Shown: positions 1 to 8,268 of the stretch, in pieces
How the letters are laid out: every line of letters starts with the position of its first letter
Position numbering within the stretch: position 1 is the first letter of the stretch
NCBI GenBank assembly: GCA_002699185.1
Contig: PABG01000042.1
Span: forward strand, 1 to 35,777
Direction of reading: 5' to 3'
Source of the DNA: Gammaproteobacteria bacterium
GTDB taxonomy: Bacteria > Pseudomonadota > Gammaproteobacteria > Thiohalobacterales > Thiohalobacteraceae
DNA length: 35,777 nucleotides
Notes under the pieces: model-generated
The model's input: only the letters and a program-made list of their open reading frames with translations
What the model was told of the DNA's origin: nothing
Database searches by the model: none
Program-made: the position numbers and the translations under genes

Positions 1-205
1 AAGCGAGCTTGCGAGCGCAGAACGCCCGCAGGGCGGCCCCGAAGGGGTGAGCGCAGCGAATAATCTCCAACCGATTGATTCTGCAGTACGAGATTGCCAC
101 GCTTCGTTTATGCCCTCTGGGTGCTCGCAATGACGGCTAAGTCAGTGCCATTCATCCTTTAGTGGATTTGGTGGGTTTCGTGGCCAATCAGGCAACTCGT
201 CCGGA
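1..205. repeat. Intergenic repeat-rich left edge
   Basis: No convincing gene. Frame 1 is open from the window edge to a TAA at 61-63, but it reads as Arg/Gly-rich repeat translation. Two repeat-like pieces are visible. Positions 37-66 (CCCGAAGGGGTGAGCGCAGC then GAATAATC) match 1848-1873 with only a few changes. Positions 90-136 hold GAGATTGCCACGCTTCG and CTCGCAATGACGG with ATTGC/GCAAT complementary ends, which resembles the dispersed intergenic repeat with the CATTGCGAG...GGCAATCTC pattern seen in many bacterial genomes. Identification as dispersed repeats is by recognition plus the internal second copy. Confidence 0.5.
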
Positions 206-859
206 ATGAGTCGTACAGTCAAATATCCGGATGCCCGTCTGCTGCTGTTCGCGCGCACCCCGGTGCGGGGCCGGGTCAAGCGCCGGCTGGCGGCCGAGGT
301 GGGCGGACAGGCGGCCTTTGACATTCATTGTGCCATGACCGCGTACCTGGCCCGCATGGCGGACAAGGCCGCCCTGATGCCGGCCTGCCTGTATGCCTGG
401 CCCGATGTCGATTCGCCCTGGCTGCAGGATCTGGCCGCACGTCATTCCCTGCAACTCCTGGCACAGCAGGGCGCTGATCTGGGCGAACGGATGTTCAACG
501 CCCTGGCCGAACAGTTGCGCGGCAGCGACTTTGCCATCCTGACCGGCAGCGACTGTCCCGGTATCGACCCGGCCTATGTCGAGAACGCCGCCGCGCGTCT
601 CCAAGCCGGCGTACCCTGGGTGTTCGGACCAGCCGAGGATGGCGGCTATGTCCTGGTCGGCACGCGCCTGGCCACGTTGGAACCTTTCCAGGCGATCGAC
701 TGGGGCACGGCGGCGGTGATGGAACAGACCCGTGAGCGCTGCCGGGCCGCCGGGCTGGCATGGGAGGAGCTGGATACATTGTATGATATCGATACACATG
801 AGGACTGGCTGCGGCTGCAGCGCGACAGGCCGGAATTGTGCGCAAATCTGGTCTGGTAA
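206..859 (+). CDS. TIGR04282/DUF2064 family glycosyltransferase (arsenosugar-type)
   Basis: A 217-aa cytosolic protein of the GT-A-like nucleotidyl/glycosyl transferase group annotated as TIGR04282 (arsenosugar biosynthesis glycosyltransferase, DUF2064). Visible signatures are FARTPVRGRVKRRL near residues 15-28 (the family's FAKAPVPGxVKTRL nucleotide-binding loop), TGSDCPGI around 113-120, and GPAEDGGYVLVG around 141-152. Length fits the family at about 200-220 aa. The gene lies 143 bp upstream of arsM on the same strand, which supports an arsenic-related role, but the 86-bp inverted repeat between them may separate the transcripts. The radical-SAM arsenosugar gene arsS is not in the window. 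The family assignment is firm; the substrate is inferred from family and context. Confidence 0.85.
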   Translation: MSRTVKYPDARLLLFARTPVRGRVKRRLAAEVGGQAAFDIHCAMTAYLARMADKAALMPACLYAWPDVDSPWLQDLAARHSLQLLAQQGADLGERMFNALAEQLRGSDFAILTGSDCPGIDPAYVENAAARLQAGVPWVFGPAEDGGYVLVGTRLATLEPFQAIDWGTAAVMEQTRERCRAAGLAWEELDTLYDIDTHEDWLRLQRDRPELCANLVW

Positions 860-868
860 CGGGGTGAA

Positions 869-954
869 GTAGGATGGGTGAAGCAAGGCGTAACCCATCA
901 TGGCGCAGACTGCCGACGATGGGTTTCGGTGCCCTGCGCCTGCACCCATCCTAC
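869..954. repeat. 86-bp intergenic inverted repeat (GTAGGATGGGTG family), copy 1
   Basis: Perfect 12-bp terminal inverted repeats, GTAGGATGGGTG at 869-880 and CACCCATCCTAC at 943-954. An inner pair, AACCCATC at 892-899 and GATGGGTT at 918-925, is nested inside. The architecture looks like a non-autonomous, MITE- or REP-like element or a long hairpin. Related copies are at 13916-14006, 14019-14053 and, in a diverged form, 17428-17512. Confidence 0.75.
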
Positions 955-1002
955 GGGTTGACCCAATCGGCATTCTGTTAATACCGAACAGGAGTAATGG
1001 CC

Positions 1003-1812
1003 ATGAGCGAACAACGATCCGATGATATCCGCAATGCCGTGCGCAGCAGCTACGCCGCCGTGGCCGAGGCCAGTGAGGCCGGCGGCTGCTGCGGGGTGGA
1101 GTCCAGTTGCTGCGGCGTCTCCGACGATGCCGCCATCAACACCCTGATCTCGACCCGGCTGGGCTACAGCCAGGCCGATCTGGACAGTGTGCCGGAAGGT
1201 GCGGACATGGGCCTGGGCTGCGGCAACCCGCGCGCCATCGCCAGCCTGAAGCCGGGTGAGACCGTACTGGACCTGGGCAGCGGCGGCGGCTTCGATGCCT
1301 TTCTGGCCGCGGCCGAGGTCGGCGCCTCCGGCCGGGTGATCGGCGTGGACATGACGCCCGAGATGCTGGCCAAGGCGCGCGCCAATGCCCGCAAGGGTAA
1401 CTATTCGCAGGTCGAATTCCGCCTCGGCGAGATCGAGCACCTGCCGGTGAGTGATGCCAGCGTCGATGTGATCATCTCCAATTGCGTGATCAACCTGTCG
1501 CCGGACAAGGCGCAGGTCTTTCGCGAGGCCTTCCGGGTGCTGAAACCGGGCGGGCGTCTGGCCATCTCCGACGTGGTGGCAAGCACCGAGCTGCCCGAGG
1601 CGATGCAACAGGATCTGCAGCTGCACTCGGCCTGTGTCTCCGGGGCCTCCACCGCCGCGGAACTGACCGCGATACTGGCTGCGGCGGGTTTTGCCGACAT
1701 CCGTATCGAACCGAAGGACGCGTCGCGCGAGTTCATCCGCGACTGGGTCCCCGGCAGCAGGGTGGAGGACTATGTGCTGTCCGCGACCATCGAGGCCGTC
1801 AAACCGTCATGA
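1003..1812 (+). CDS. arsM: Arsenite S-adenosylmethionine methyltransferase ArsM
   Basis: ArsM transfers methyl groups from SAM to trivalent arsenic in the cytoplasm. Counted from the upstream ATG at 997 (271 aa), the N-terminus carries Cys pairs at 31-32 and 38-39. The SAM motif VLDLGSGGGFD spans about 90-100, and Asp118 follows in IGVDMTPEM. The three As(III)-binding cysteines typical of ArsM are visible as Cys75 (GLGCGNP), Cys163 (SNCVINLSPDK) and Cys213 (SACVSGA). AGGAG at 990-994 lies 2 nt before the ATG at 997 but 8 nt before the ATG at 1003, so 1003 is preferred (269 aa). It follows a TIGR04282 glycosyltransferase and precedes trxC, suggesting an arsenic methylation or arsenosugar module. 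Thioredoxin as the reductant for ArsM here is inference. Confidence 0.95.
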   Translation: MSEQRSDDIRNAVRSSYAAVAEASEAGGCCGVESSCCGVSDDAAINTLISTRLGYSQADLDSVPEGADMGLGCGNPRAIASLKPGETVLDLGSGGGFDAFLAAAEVGASGRVIGVDMTPEMLAKARANARKGNYSQVEFRLGEIEHLPVSDASVDVIISNCVINLSPDKAQVFREAFRVLKPGGRLAISDVVASTELPEAMQQDLQLHSACVSGASTAAELTAILAAAGFADIRIEPKDASREFIRDWVPGSRVEDYVLSATIEAVKPS

Positions 1813-1847
1813 ACGCCCTGCTGATGCGTCATCGCGATGCCCGGACC

Positions 1848-1877
1848 CGAAGGGGTGGGCGTAGCGGATAATCCGCA
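1848..1877. repeat. Second copy of the CCCGAAGGGGTG repeat
   Basis: The segment CCCGAAGGGGTGGGCGTAGC followed by GGATAATCCGC closely matches 37-66 at the left edge. It sits 36 bp after the arsM stop codon. CCCC-GAAG-GGGG is also a small hairpin, so it may serve as a weak transcript end. Confidence 0.5.
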
Positions 1878-2005
1878 GCCGCCTGACCCTGACCGGGGAG
1901 ACTGCCCGGCCGGTCGCCATGACATCGGGCTTGTGCCGGTGACTTGAAAATGCAGGTGCAACCCCCATCTGAAGAGCCTGGAGTCATCAACACGGGAATT
2001 TCGCC

Positions 2006-2446
2006 ATGCCCGATCCGCTGCACCTTGTCTGTCCGCATTGCCAGGCCGTCAACCGCATCCCGTCCGAGCGCCTGGGCGAGGGGCCCAAATGCGGCAAGTG
2101 TCACCAGCCGCTGTTCACCGGCGAACCGGTCGAGTTGACCCAGACCGGATTCCAGAAGCAGTTCGAACGCAGCGACATTCCGCTGCTGGTCGATTTCTGG
2201 GCGCCCTGGTGCGGGCCATGCAAGATGATGGCGCCGCAGTTCGCGCAGGCCGCGCGACAACTCGAACCGCAGGTGCGGCTGGCCAAGATCAACACCGAGG
2301 TCGAGCAGTCACTGGCCGCGCGTTTCGGTATCCGCAGCATTCCCACCCTGGCCCTGTTCGCCCGCGGCCGTGAACTGGCCCGCCAGCCCGGCGCGATGGG
2401 CGCGGCCGATATCGTGCGCTGGGTGAAACACCACCTCCCCCGCTGA
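2006..2446 (+). CDS. trxC: Thioredoxin 2 (zinc-ribbon thioredoxin)
   Basis: A 146-aa cytosolic disulfide reductase of the TrxC type. The N-terminal zinc ribbon is visible as Cys9-x2-Cys12 (CPHC) and Cys29-x2-Cys32 (CGKC). The thioredoxin fold carries the WCGPC active site with Cys69 and Cys72, and the cis-proline loop follows as IRSIPTLALF. Length and layout match E. coli TrxC (about 139 aa). Only a weak GGGA lies ahead of the ATG. The gene follows arsM by about 190 bp on the same strand; a link to arsenic or thiol stress is suggested by neighbourhood only. An overlapping in-frame start was not needed because the zinc ribbon begins immediately after this ATG. Confidence 0.95.
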   Translation: MPDPLHLVCPHCQAVNRIPSERLGEGPKCGKCHQPLFTGEPVELTQTGFQKQFERSDIPLLVDFWAPWCGPCKMMAPQFAQAARQLEPQVRLAKINTEVEQSLAARFGIRSIPTLALFARGRELARQPGAMGAADIVRWVKHHLPR

Positions 2447-2697
2447 AAGGTCATCGGTGCCCCGGCCGGTTCTGTCCCACCGGACCGGCCCGACCGCCGG
2501 GCTCATACCGAAACGCACATCAAATTCCGGAATTCCCGGCCGTTACATGACATGCAGACGCCCTGTATGATGCACTCCCAACGGGGCGCGGCGGACACTG
2601 CCGGGCACCCTGGCCGGCTTTCCGCGCTGGCAGCGAATGAATTGATTTTCATGGAAATTATATCCGCCAGGGACAGAGCATCGGCGATCGACAAGAT

Positions 2698-5600
2698 ATG
2701 CAGAGTCCGCCAACCGACCAGCGCCGCTTCAGTCGCAGCCGCAGCGCCCTGCGGGTGACCTTCTATTACGCCCTGTTCGGCATCGCCTGGATCCTGTTCA
2801 GCGACTGGCTGGTGCGTCTGATCGCCGTGGACGCGGACATGCTGCACAGCCTGCAGAACCTCAAGGGGCTGACCTATGTGCTGCTGTCGGCACTCCTGAT
2901 CTATGCCCTGATCCGGCACGAGAACCGCAATACCGTCAGCGTGCTCCAGGCGCTCACCACCGAACGCGAGCGCCTGGCCGGGATCATCGAGGGCACCCGG
3001 ATCGGGACCTGGGAGTGGCACATCCCCAGCGGCAGGACCGTGTTCAACGAGCGCTGGGCGGAGCTGATCGGCTACCGCCTGGATGAGCTCATGCCCACCA
3101 CCATCAGGACCTGGGAGGAACGCGTTCACCCCGAGGACCTGCCGCGGGCGCGCAATGCCCTGCAACGCCATCTGCGCGGCGAACTGGACTACTATGATAT
3201 CGAACATCGGATGCGCCACCGGGACGGCCACTGGATCTGGATTCATGACCGTGGCCGGGTGCTGGAGTGGGACGAGCAGGGCCGGCCGCTGCGCATGCTG
3301 GGCACCCATGCCGACGTCAGCAGGCGCAAGCGCAACGAGGCCGAGATCGCCCATACCAACCGGCTGTATGCCACCCTCAGCGAGACCAACCAGGCGATCG
3401 TGCGCTTCACTGACCAGGATGAACTGTTGCGGCAGGTGTGCGATATCGCGGTAAAGTTCGGCGGTTTCCGACTGGCCTGGATCGGCCTGCCCGATGCCGA
3501 CGGCTGGCTGCAGGTGGCCGCCGCCAGCGGGGAACTGGATTATCTTGAGGGCCTCAAGGTCTCCGTCGCTGCCGACCGGCCCGAAGGCGGCGGCCCGAGC
3601 GGCTGCGCCTTTCGCGAACGCCGGCACCAGATCAACAACAACTTCAGCGCCAACCGGGATAGCCGGCCCTGGCTGCAGCGGGCTGAGCAGGCCGGTTTCG
3701 GGGCCTCTGCCGCCTTTCCCCTGGTCTGCGAGGGCGAGGTCTTCGGGGTGTTCAACATCTACGCCGACATGCCCGGTTATTTCCAGGAACGCGAAATTTC
3801 GCTGCTTGACGAGATGGCGGCCGACATCGGCTTCGGGGTGGAGAACTACCGCCGCCGGCTGCGCCAGATCCGCAGCGAGGCGCGTTTCCACGCCATCGCC
3901 GACGGCTTCCCCGACGCCATCGTGCTGGCCGATCCCGAGCGGCGCATCGAGTGGATCAACCCGGGGTTCATGCAGACCTTCGGCTACCGGCTGGAGGAGT
4001 TGCAGGGACAGCCGACCCGGATGCTCTATGCCGACGAGAACGATTTCAGTGAGCGGGGGCGGCTGCACTACCACCGCGAGGCGCACACGAGACAATCCCC
4101 GTACGAGGTGGTGTACCGGAAACAGGATGGTACGGAGTTCGTCGGCGAGACCATCGGCACGCCGCTGCGCAGCGATGCGGGCGAGTTGCTCGGCTATGCG
4201 GCAGTGATCCGGGATGTGACCGAACGCCGTCGCACGGAGGACCAGCTGCGTATCGCCGCGGCCGCCTTCGAGGTCGAGAACGGCATCATGATCACGGACC
4301 GGGATCTGCGCATCGAGCAGGTCAACCAGGCCTTCACCCGCATTACCGGCTATACGGCGGAGGAGGCCATCGGCGCCACGCCTGAGCTCCTCAAATCCGG
4401 TCGTCACAGCGCACGCTTCTACGAGCGGATGTGGCGCGATATCCTGCACCAGGGTTACTGGCAGGGCGAGGTCTGGAACCGCAAGAAGGACGGCGGGATC
4501 TATCCGGGTTGGCTGACCATCAGCGTGGTGCACAACAAGGCCGGCGAGGTGACTCACTATATCGGTTCCTTCACCGACATCTCGGACCGCAAGGCGGCCG
4601 AGCAGCGCATCCACCAGCTGGCCTTCTATGATCCGCTGACCCAGCTCGCCAACCGGCGCCTGTTCCTCGATCGGCTCGAGCACGCCCGGGCCACCAGCGA
4701 GCGCAGCCGCCAGCATGGGGCGGTCCTGATCCTCGACCTGGATCACTTCAAGCTGCTCAACGACACCCAGGGTCACCATGCCGGTGACGAACTGCTGATC
4801 GAGGTCGGACGACGCATCCGGCGCCAGGTCCGCGACACCGATACCGTGGCGCGGCTGGGCGGTGATGAATTCGTGGTGCTGCTGGAAGCGCTGGCCGAGG
4901 ACCGTAACCAGGCGGCGGGCTATGTCAGCGAGATCGCGTCCAAGATCCATGAAAGCCTGGTCCAGCCCTACACTCTGGCCGGAATCAGCGACTACCGGCT
5001 CACCGCCAGCCTGGGCGTGACCCTGTTCCAGGGACGCGAGTCGAGCCAGGAGGAACTGCTCAAGCAGGCCGACGTCGCCCTCTACGAGGGCAAGTCGGCC
5101 GGGCGCAATGCCATCCGCTTCTTCAATCCCGACATGCAGTACAAGGTCGAGCAGCGCGCCAGCATGGAGACGGCGCTGGCCCGGGCGCTGGATCAGCGCG
5201 AGTTCGAGTTGTACTACCAGCCGCAGATCGACCGCGAGGGCGGGCTGCTGGGCGCCGAGGTGCTGCTGCGCTGGATTCCGGAGGCAGGCAAGCCGGTCTC
5301 CCCGGCCGATTTCATTCCGCTGGCCGAGGACACCGGGCTGATCGTGCCGCTCGGCTACTGGGTGCTGGAAACCGCCTGTATGCAGCTGCGAGCCTGGCAG
5401 CAGCAGTGCCCTGGACAGGATTTCAGCCTGGCGGTGAATATCAGCGCGCGGCAGTTCCACCAGCATGATTTCATCCGCCGGCTGCAGGAGATCATCGAGC
5501 ACAGCGGCGCGGATCCGCGCGGCCTGAAGCTGGAACTCACCGAGTCCGTGGTCCTGGACGACATCGCCGGGGTGATCGAGAAGATCGACGGCCTGCGCCG

Positions 5601-5934
5601 GCTCGGCCTGGGTTTTTCCATGGATGATTTCGGTACCGGCTACTCATCGTTGTCCTATCTCAAGCGCCTGCCGCTGGACCAGCTCAAGATCGACACCTCC
5701 TTCGTTCGCGATCTGGCGCATTCGGCCAACGATCTGGCCATCGTGCGTGCCATCATCGCGATGGGACACTCACTCAATCTGCATGTCATCGCCGAGGGCG
5801 TGGAGACCGCCGAGCAGAAGGTCTACCTGGAGCGCTACGGCTGCGATGCCTACCAGGGCTATCTGTTCGGCCGCCCCATGGCGGCGCACGAGTTCGAGTC
5901 CCGCTTCATTACGGCCGCGGCACGCATGGACTAG
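2698..5934 (+). CDS. Membrane-bound PAS-GAF-PAS-PAS-GGDEF-EAL c-di-GMP protein
   Basis: A 1078-aa inner-membrane sensor that probably makes and/or degrades cyclic di-GMP. Two hydrophobic helices lie at about 21-43 and 55-73, with a very short loop between. They are followed by a PAS/PAC unit (about 90-212, with HPEDLPRA), a GAF domain (about 230-385), PAS (about 393-512) and PAS (about 515-635). GGDEF is intact at 721-725, with a product-inhibition RxxD site (RDTD) at 712-715, exactly five residues upstream. The EAL domain reads EVLLRW at 854-859 rather than EAL, but keeps ELTES, DDFGTG (976-981), LKID and AEGVET, so phosphodiesterase activity is plausible. No classical ribosome binding site is seen before the ATG. 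The gene is flanked by unrelated genes, so the signal it senses is unknown. Confidence 0.93.
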   Translation: MQSPPTDQRRFSRSRSALRVTFYYALFGIAWILFSDWLVRLIAVDADMLHSLQNLKGLTYVLLSALLIYALIRHENRNTVSVLQALTTERERLAGIIEGTRIGTWEWHIPSGRTVFNERWAELIGYRLDELMPTTIRTWEERVHPEDLPRARNALQRHLRGELDYYDIEHRMRHRDGHWIWIHDRGRVLEWDEQGRPLRMLGTHADVSRRKRNEAEIAHTNRLYATLSETNQAIVRFTDQDELLRQVCDIAVKFGGFRLAWIGLPDADGWLQVAAASGELDYLEGLKVSVAADRPEGGGPSGCAFRERRHQINNNFSANRDSRPWLQRAEQAGFGASAAFPLVCEGEVFGVFNIYADMPGYFQEREISLLDEMAADIGFGVENYRRRLRQIRSEARFHAIADGFPDAIVLADPERRIEWINPGFMQTFGYRLEELQGQPTRMLYADENDFSERGRLHYHREAHTRQSPYEVVYRKQDGTEFVGETIGTPLRSDAGELLGYAAVIRDVTERRRTEDQLRIAAAAFEVENGIMITDRDLRIEQVNQAFTRITGYTAEEAIGATPELLKSGRHSARFYERMWRDILHQGYWQGEVWNRKKDGGIYPGWLTISVVHNKAGEVTHYIGSFTDISDRKAAEQRIHQLAFYDPLTQLANRRLFLDRLEHARATSERSRQHGAVLILDLDHFKLLNDTQGHHAGDELLIEVGRRIRRQVRDTDTVARLGGDEFVVLLEALAEDRNQAAGYVSEIASKIHESLVQPYTLAGISDYRLTASLGVTLFQGRESSQEELLKQADVALYEGKSAGRNAIRFFNPDMQYKVEQRASMETALARALDQREFELYYQPQIDREGGLLGAEVLLRWIPEAGKPVSPADFIPLAEDTGLIVPLGYWVLETACMQLRAWQQQCPGQDFSLAVNISARQFHQHDFIRRLQEIIEHSGADPRGLKLELTESVVLDDIAGVIEKIDGLRRLGLGFSMDDFGTGYSSLSYLKRLPLDQLKIDTSFVRDLAHSANDLAIVRAIIAMGHSLNLHVIAEGVETAEQKVYLERYGCDAYQGYLFGRPMAAHEFESRFITAAARMD

Positions 5935-6014
5935 CCCCCGCGATACCCCCGTGTCTTCACTGTCATAATTCTGTAACATGCGCCTGTGTCCCGACCGTTC
6001 CTGGGAGCAGGCGT

Positions 6015-7601
6015 TTGAAAGCAAATACCAAAGTCGCTGCCATACGCAGTCCTGAATACTTCCGACTGACCGCCGGCCTGGTGTTCATGATCGGCGTGTT
6101 CGCCTTCGGCATCTGGCACGCCGGGCATCTGCCCGCGCTGAGCGGCACCGGCCTGCTGCTGCTGATCGCTTCGGCCATCGTCGGCGCCTACATGGCCATG
6201 AACATCGGCGCCAATGACGTGGCGAACAACATGGGCCCGGCGGTGGGTTCGAAGGCAGTGACCATGGGCTGGGCGATCGTGATCGCGGCCCTGTTCGAGG
6301 CCCTGGGCGCGATCATCGCCGGCGGCGAGGTGGTCAGTACCATCAAGGGCGGCATCATCGATCCGGCCCGGATCGCCCAGGTGTCCGATTTCGCCTGGCT
6401 GATGCTCGCCGCCCTGCTGGGTGCGGCCCTGTGGCTGAACCTGGCCACGGCCCTGGGGGCGCCCGTCTCCACCACCCATTCCATCATCGGCGCGGTCATG
6501 GGCGCCGGCGTGGCGGCCGGTGGCTGGGATCTGGTCAACTGGGCCACCATCGGCAAGATTGTGGCCAGCTGGATCGTCTCGCCGCTGATGGGCGGGGTGA
6601 TCGCCGCGGCCATCCTGTATTTCATCAAGCGCAGCATCACCTACCGGCGTGAAATGAGTCTGGCCGCCGGGCGCATCATGCCCTGGCTGGTGGCCCTCAT
6701 GGCCTGGGCCTTCACCACCTTCATGCTGATCAAGGGGCTGGGTGCCATTCTGCGCCTGCCCATCGGCCAGGCCATGGGCGTCGGACTGGGGGTGGCCGTC
6801 GTGGTGTTCGCCCTGATCCGCGCGCCGCTGCGCCGGGTGGCCTCTGGCAGCAGCAATGACAAGCAGGCCGTCAACCAGCTGTTCACCTGGCCGCTGGTGT
6901 TCGCCGCCGCGCTGCTGAGCTTTGCCCACGGGGCGAACGACGTGGCCAACGCCATCGGTCCGCTGGCGGCCATCTACGAGACCATCCGTACCGGCGAGGT
7001 TGCGGGCAAGGCGCCGGCGCCGCTGTGGATCCTGGTCCTGGGCGCCCTGGGCCTGGCCGCGGGGCTGGCGCTGTACGGCTCCAAGCTGATCCGTACCGTG
7101 GGCAAGGAGATCACCGAGCTGGACCGCATGCGCGCCTTCGCCATCGCGCTGTCGGCCACGCTGACCGTCATTGTCGCCGCCCAGCTCGGTATGCCGGTGT
7201 CCACCACCCATGTCACCATCGGCGCCCTGTTCGGGGTGGGGTTCCTGCGTGAATACCTCAAGACCAACTATGCCAAGATGGAGAAGATCATCCACGCCGG
7301 GCACAAGGGCAGTGATCTGGCCGCGGTCGAGGCCTACATGAAGGCCTTCGAGGCGGCCCCGGTGGCCGAGAAGCGGGTGATGCTGGCCGAGATGAAACGC
7401 CGGGCCAAGGCCCATGATCCCGACGCCCTGGTATTCGCCAAGAAGGAACGCAAGGCGATGAAGAAGGCCTACAAGAGCGAGCTGGTGAAGCGCTCCATGG
7501 TGCTGCGCATCATCGCCGCCTGGGTCATCCCCGTCCCCGCCACTGCCGTACTGGCCGCGCTGCTGTTCCAGATCACCACCTGGTGGGACCCGGGGCTCTA
7601 G
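6015..7601 (+). CDS. pit: PiT family inorganic phosphate transporter
   Basis: A 528-aa inner-membrane low-affinity phosphate (metal-phosphate symport) permease. The duplicated PiT signature is visible: GANDVANNMGPAVGS at about 65-79 and GANDVANAIGPLAA at about 305-318. PVSTTHSI and PVSTTHVTI appear in the two halves, along with many hydrophobic helices. A Lys/Glu-rich cytosolic stretch (about 420-490) precedes a final membrane helix. The start appears to be TTG, because GGGAG at 6003-6007 lies 7 nt upstream and the next ATG would remove part of the first membrane helix. The gene stands alone and ends in a hairpin that spans its stop codon. PiT proteins can also take up arsenate, but proximity to arsM is not evidence of that here. 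Confidence 0.93.
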   Translation: MKANTKVAAIRSPEYFRLTAGLVFMIGVFAFGIWHAGHLPALSGTGLLLLIASAIVGAYMAMNIGANDVANNMGPAVGSKAVTMGWAIVIAALFEALGAIIAGGEVVSTIKGGIIDPARIAQVSDFAWLMLAALLGAALWLNLATALGAPVSTTHSIIGAVMGAGVAAGGWDLVNWATIGKIVASWIVSPLMGGVIAAAILYFIKRSITYRREMSLAAGRIMPWLVALMAWAFTTFMLIKGLGAILRLPIGQAMGVGLGVAVVVFALIRAPLRRVASGSSNDKQAVNQLFTWPLVFAAALLSFAHGANDVANAIGPLAAIYETIRTGEVAGKAPAPLWILVLGALGLAAGLALYGSKLIRTVGKEITELDRMRAFAIALSATLTVIVAAQLGMPVSTTHVTIGALFGVGFLREYLKTNYAKMEKIIHAGHKGSDLAAVEAYMKAFEAAPVAEKRVMLAEMKRRAKAHDPDALVFAKKERKAMKKAYKSELVKRSMVLRIIAAWVIPVPATAVLAALLFQITTWWDPGL

Positions 7602-7619
7602 CTCGTCCGAGCCCCGGGT
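7588..7619 (+). terminator. Hairpin over the pit stop codon
   Basis: Perfect 11-bp stem, ACCCGGGGCTC at 7588-7598 pairing with GAGCCCCGGGT at 7609-7619, around a 10-nt loop that contains the TAG stop codon. No strong T tract follows, so it may be a weak or bidirectional terminator, or an mRNA-end stabiliser, between two convergent genes. Confidence 0.6.
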
Positions 7620-7639
7620 TCTCCAGCCCGGAAAACGCA

Positions 7640-8122
7640 TCACTTCCGCAGCCGGCTGAACACATAATCATGGTCGCGCTGCGAGGTGTGACACTGGAAG
7701 CAGGCCGTGTCGGCATCCTGTCCCACCGCGCGCCGCGCGCGGTCGCCCTCGGCGAAGCCCTCGAAGCCCCAGCCGCCGGTATCGGCGTAACGCTTGCTGT
7801 CCTTGTGCATCACCCCCAGCACCTTGCGTGACCCCTCGGTGACCGCGTTGCCGCCATGTTCGGCCTCGAGCAGGTCGAACACGATCACGGCGCCGTCCGG
7901 GAAGCTGCCTGCCTGATAGCCCTCCAGTGCCGCATCATTGGCGTACAGATGATGGATGCCGCCGAAGGCCTCGTACAGGTCATGACCTTCCTCGATCACC
8001 ATGCTCTTGACGTGGCGCCAGTCGCGATAGTCCTCCGGGTAGGGCACGCCATTGTCGTCCGCCAGGATGGGGGTTGAGCCGATTCCGGCCAGGATGGCGA
8101 AAGAAAGTGCAGTACGGATCAT
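7640..8122 (-). CDS. Cytochrome P460 / cytochrome c'-beta family periplasmic heme protein
   Basis: A 160-aa exported c-type heme protein. The signal peptide covers about residues 1-21, with a cleavage-like ILA-DD. A single heme attachment motif CFQCH lies at 141-145 near the C-terminus. The P460-type core reads VMHKDSKRYADTGGWGFEGF at about 104-123. P460-family proteins oxidise hydroxylamine or bind NO; cytochrome c'-beta members share the fold. The ATG at 8122 is chosen over an in-frame TTG six bases upstream because AGGAGG sits 7 nt before the ATG. It is divergent from a MarR regulator across an AT-rich gap with inverted repeats, so regulation by that protein is likely. Whether it carries the Lys-heme crosslink cannot be settled here. 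Confidence 0.88.
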   Translation of the reverse strand: MIRTALSFAILAGIGSTPILADDNGVPYPEDYRDWRHVKSMVIEEGHDLYEAFGGIHHLYANDAALEGYQAGSFPDGAVIVFDLLEAEHGGNAVTEGSRKVLGVMHKDSKRYADTGGWGFEGFAEGDRARRAVGQDADTACFQCHTSQRDHDYVFSRLRK

Positions 8123-8178
8123 AACCAATCCTCCTTTATATATTCGCTAAAACAATTGGATATGTTGCTTTCTTAATC

Positions 8179-8224
8179 TCGACTATATGAAGCGAGTCGA
8201 TACAATTATGAGTATTGACTCGCT
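8179..8224. promoter_or_regulatory. Overlapping inverted repeats in the P460-marR divergent region
   Basis: The AT-rich gap holds two overlapping dyads that share a half-site. TCGACT (8179-8184) pairs with AGTCGA (8195-8200), and AGCGAGTC (8191-8198) pairs with GACTCGCT (8217-8224). A TACAAT-like -10 element lies at 8201-8206 between the arms of the second dyad. This is a reasonable operator for the adjacent MarR protein. Binding is inferred. Confidence 0.45.
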
Positions 8225-8268
8225 GCACCCACTTGTCAAGAAATGCTTGGAGGCGATACATTGGGGCC

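Noticed and set aside
2503-5502. A 999-aa open frame antisense to the GGDEF/EAL gene
   Set aside because: It lies entirely opposite a gene with clear domains, has Gly/Ala/Leu/Asp/His-rich composition typical of GC-rich antisense frames, and has no recognisable motif.
5931-7643. A 570-aa open frame antisense to the PiT gene
   Set aside because: His/Gly/Gln/Asp-rich shadow of the hydrophobic PiT coding sequence; no motifs.
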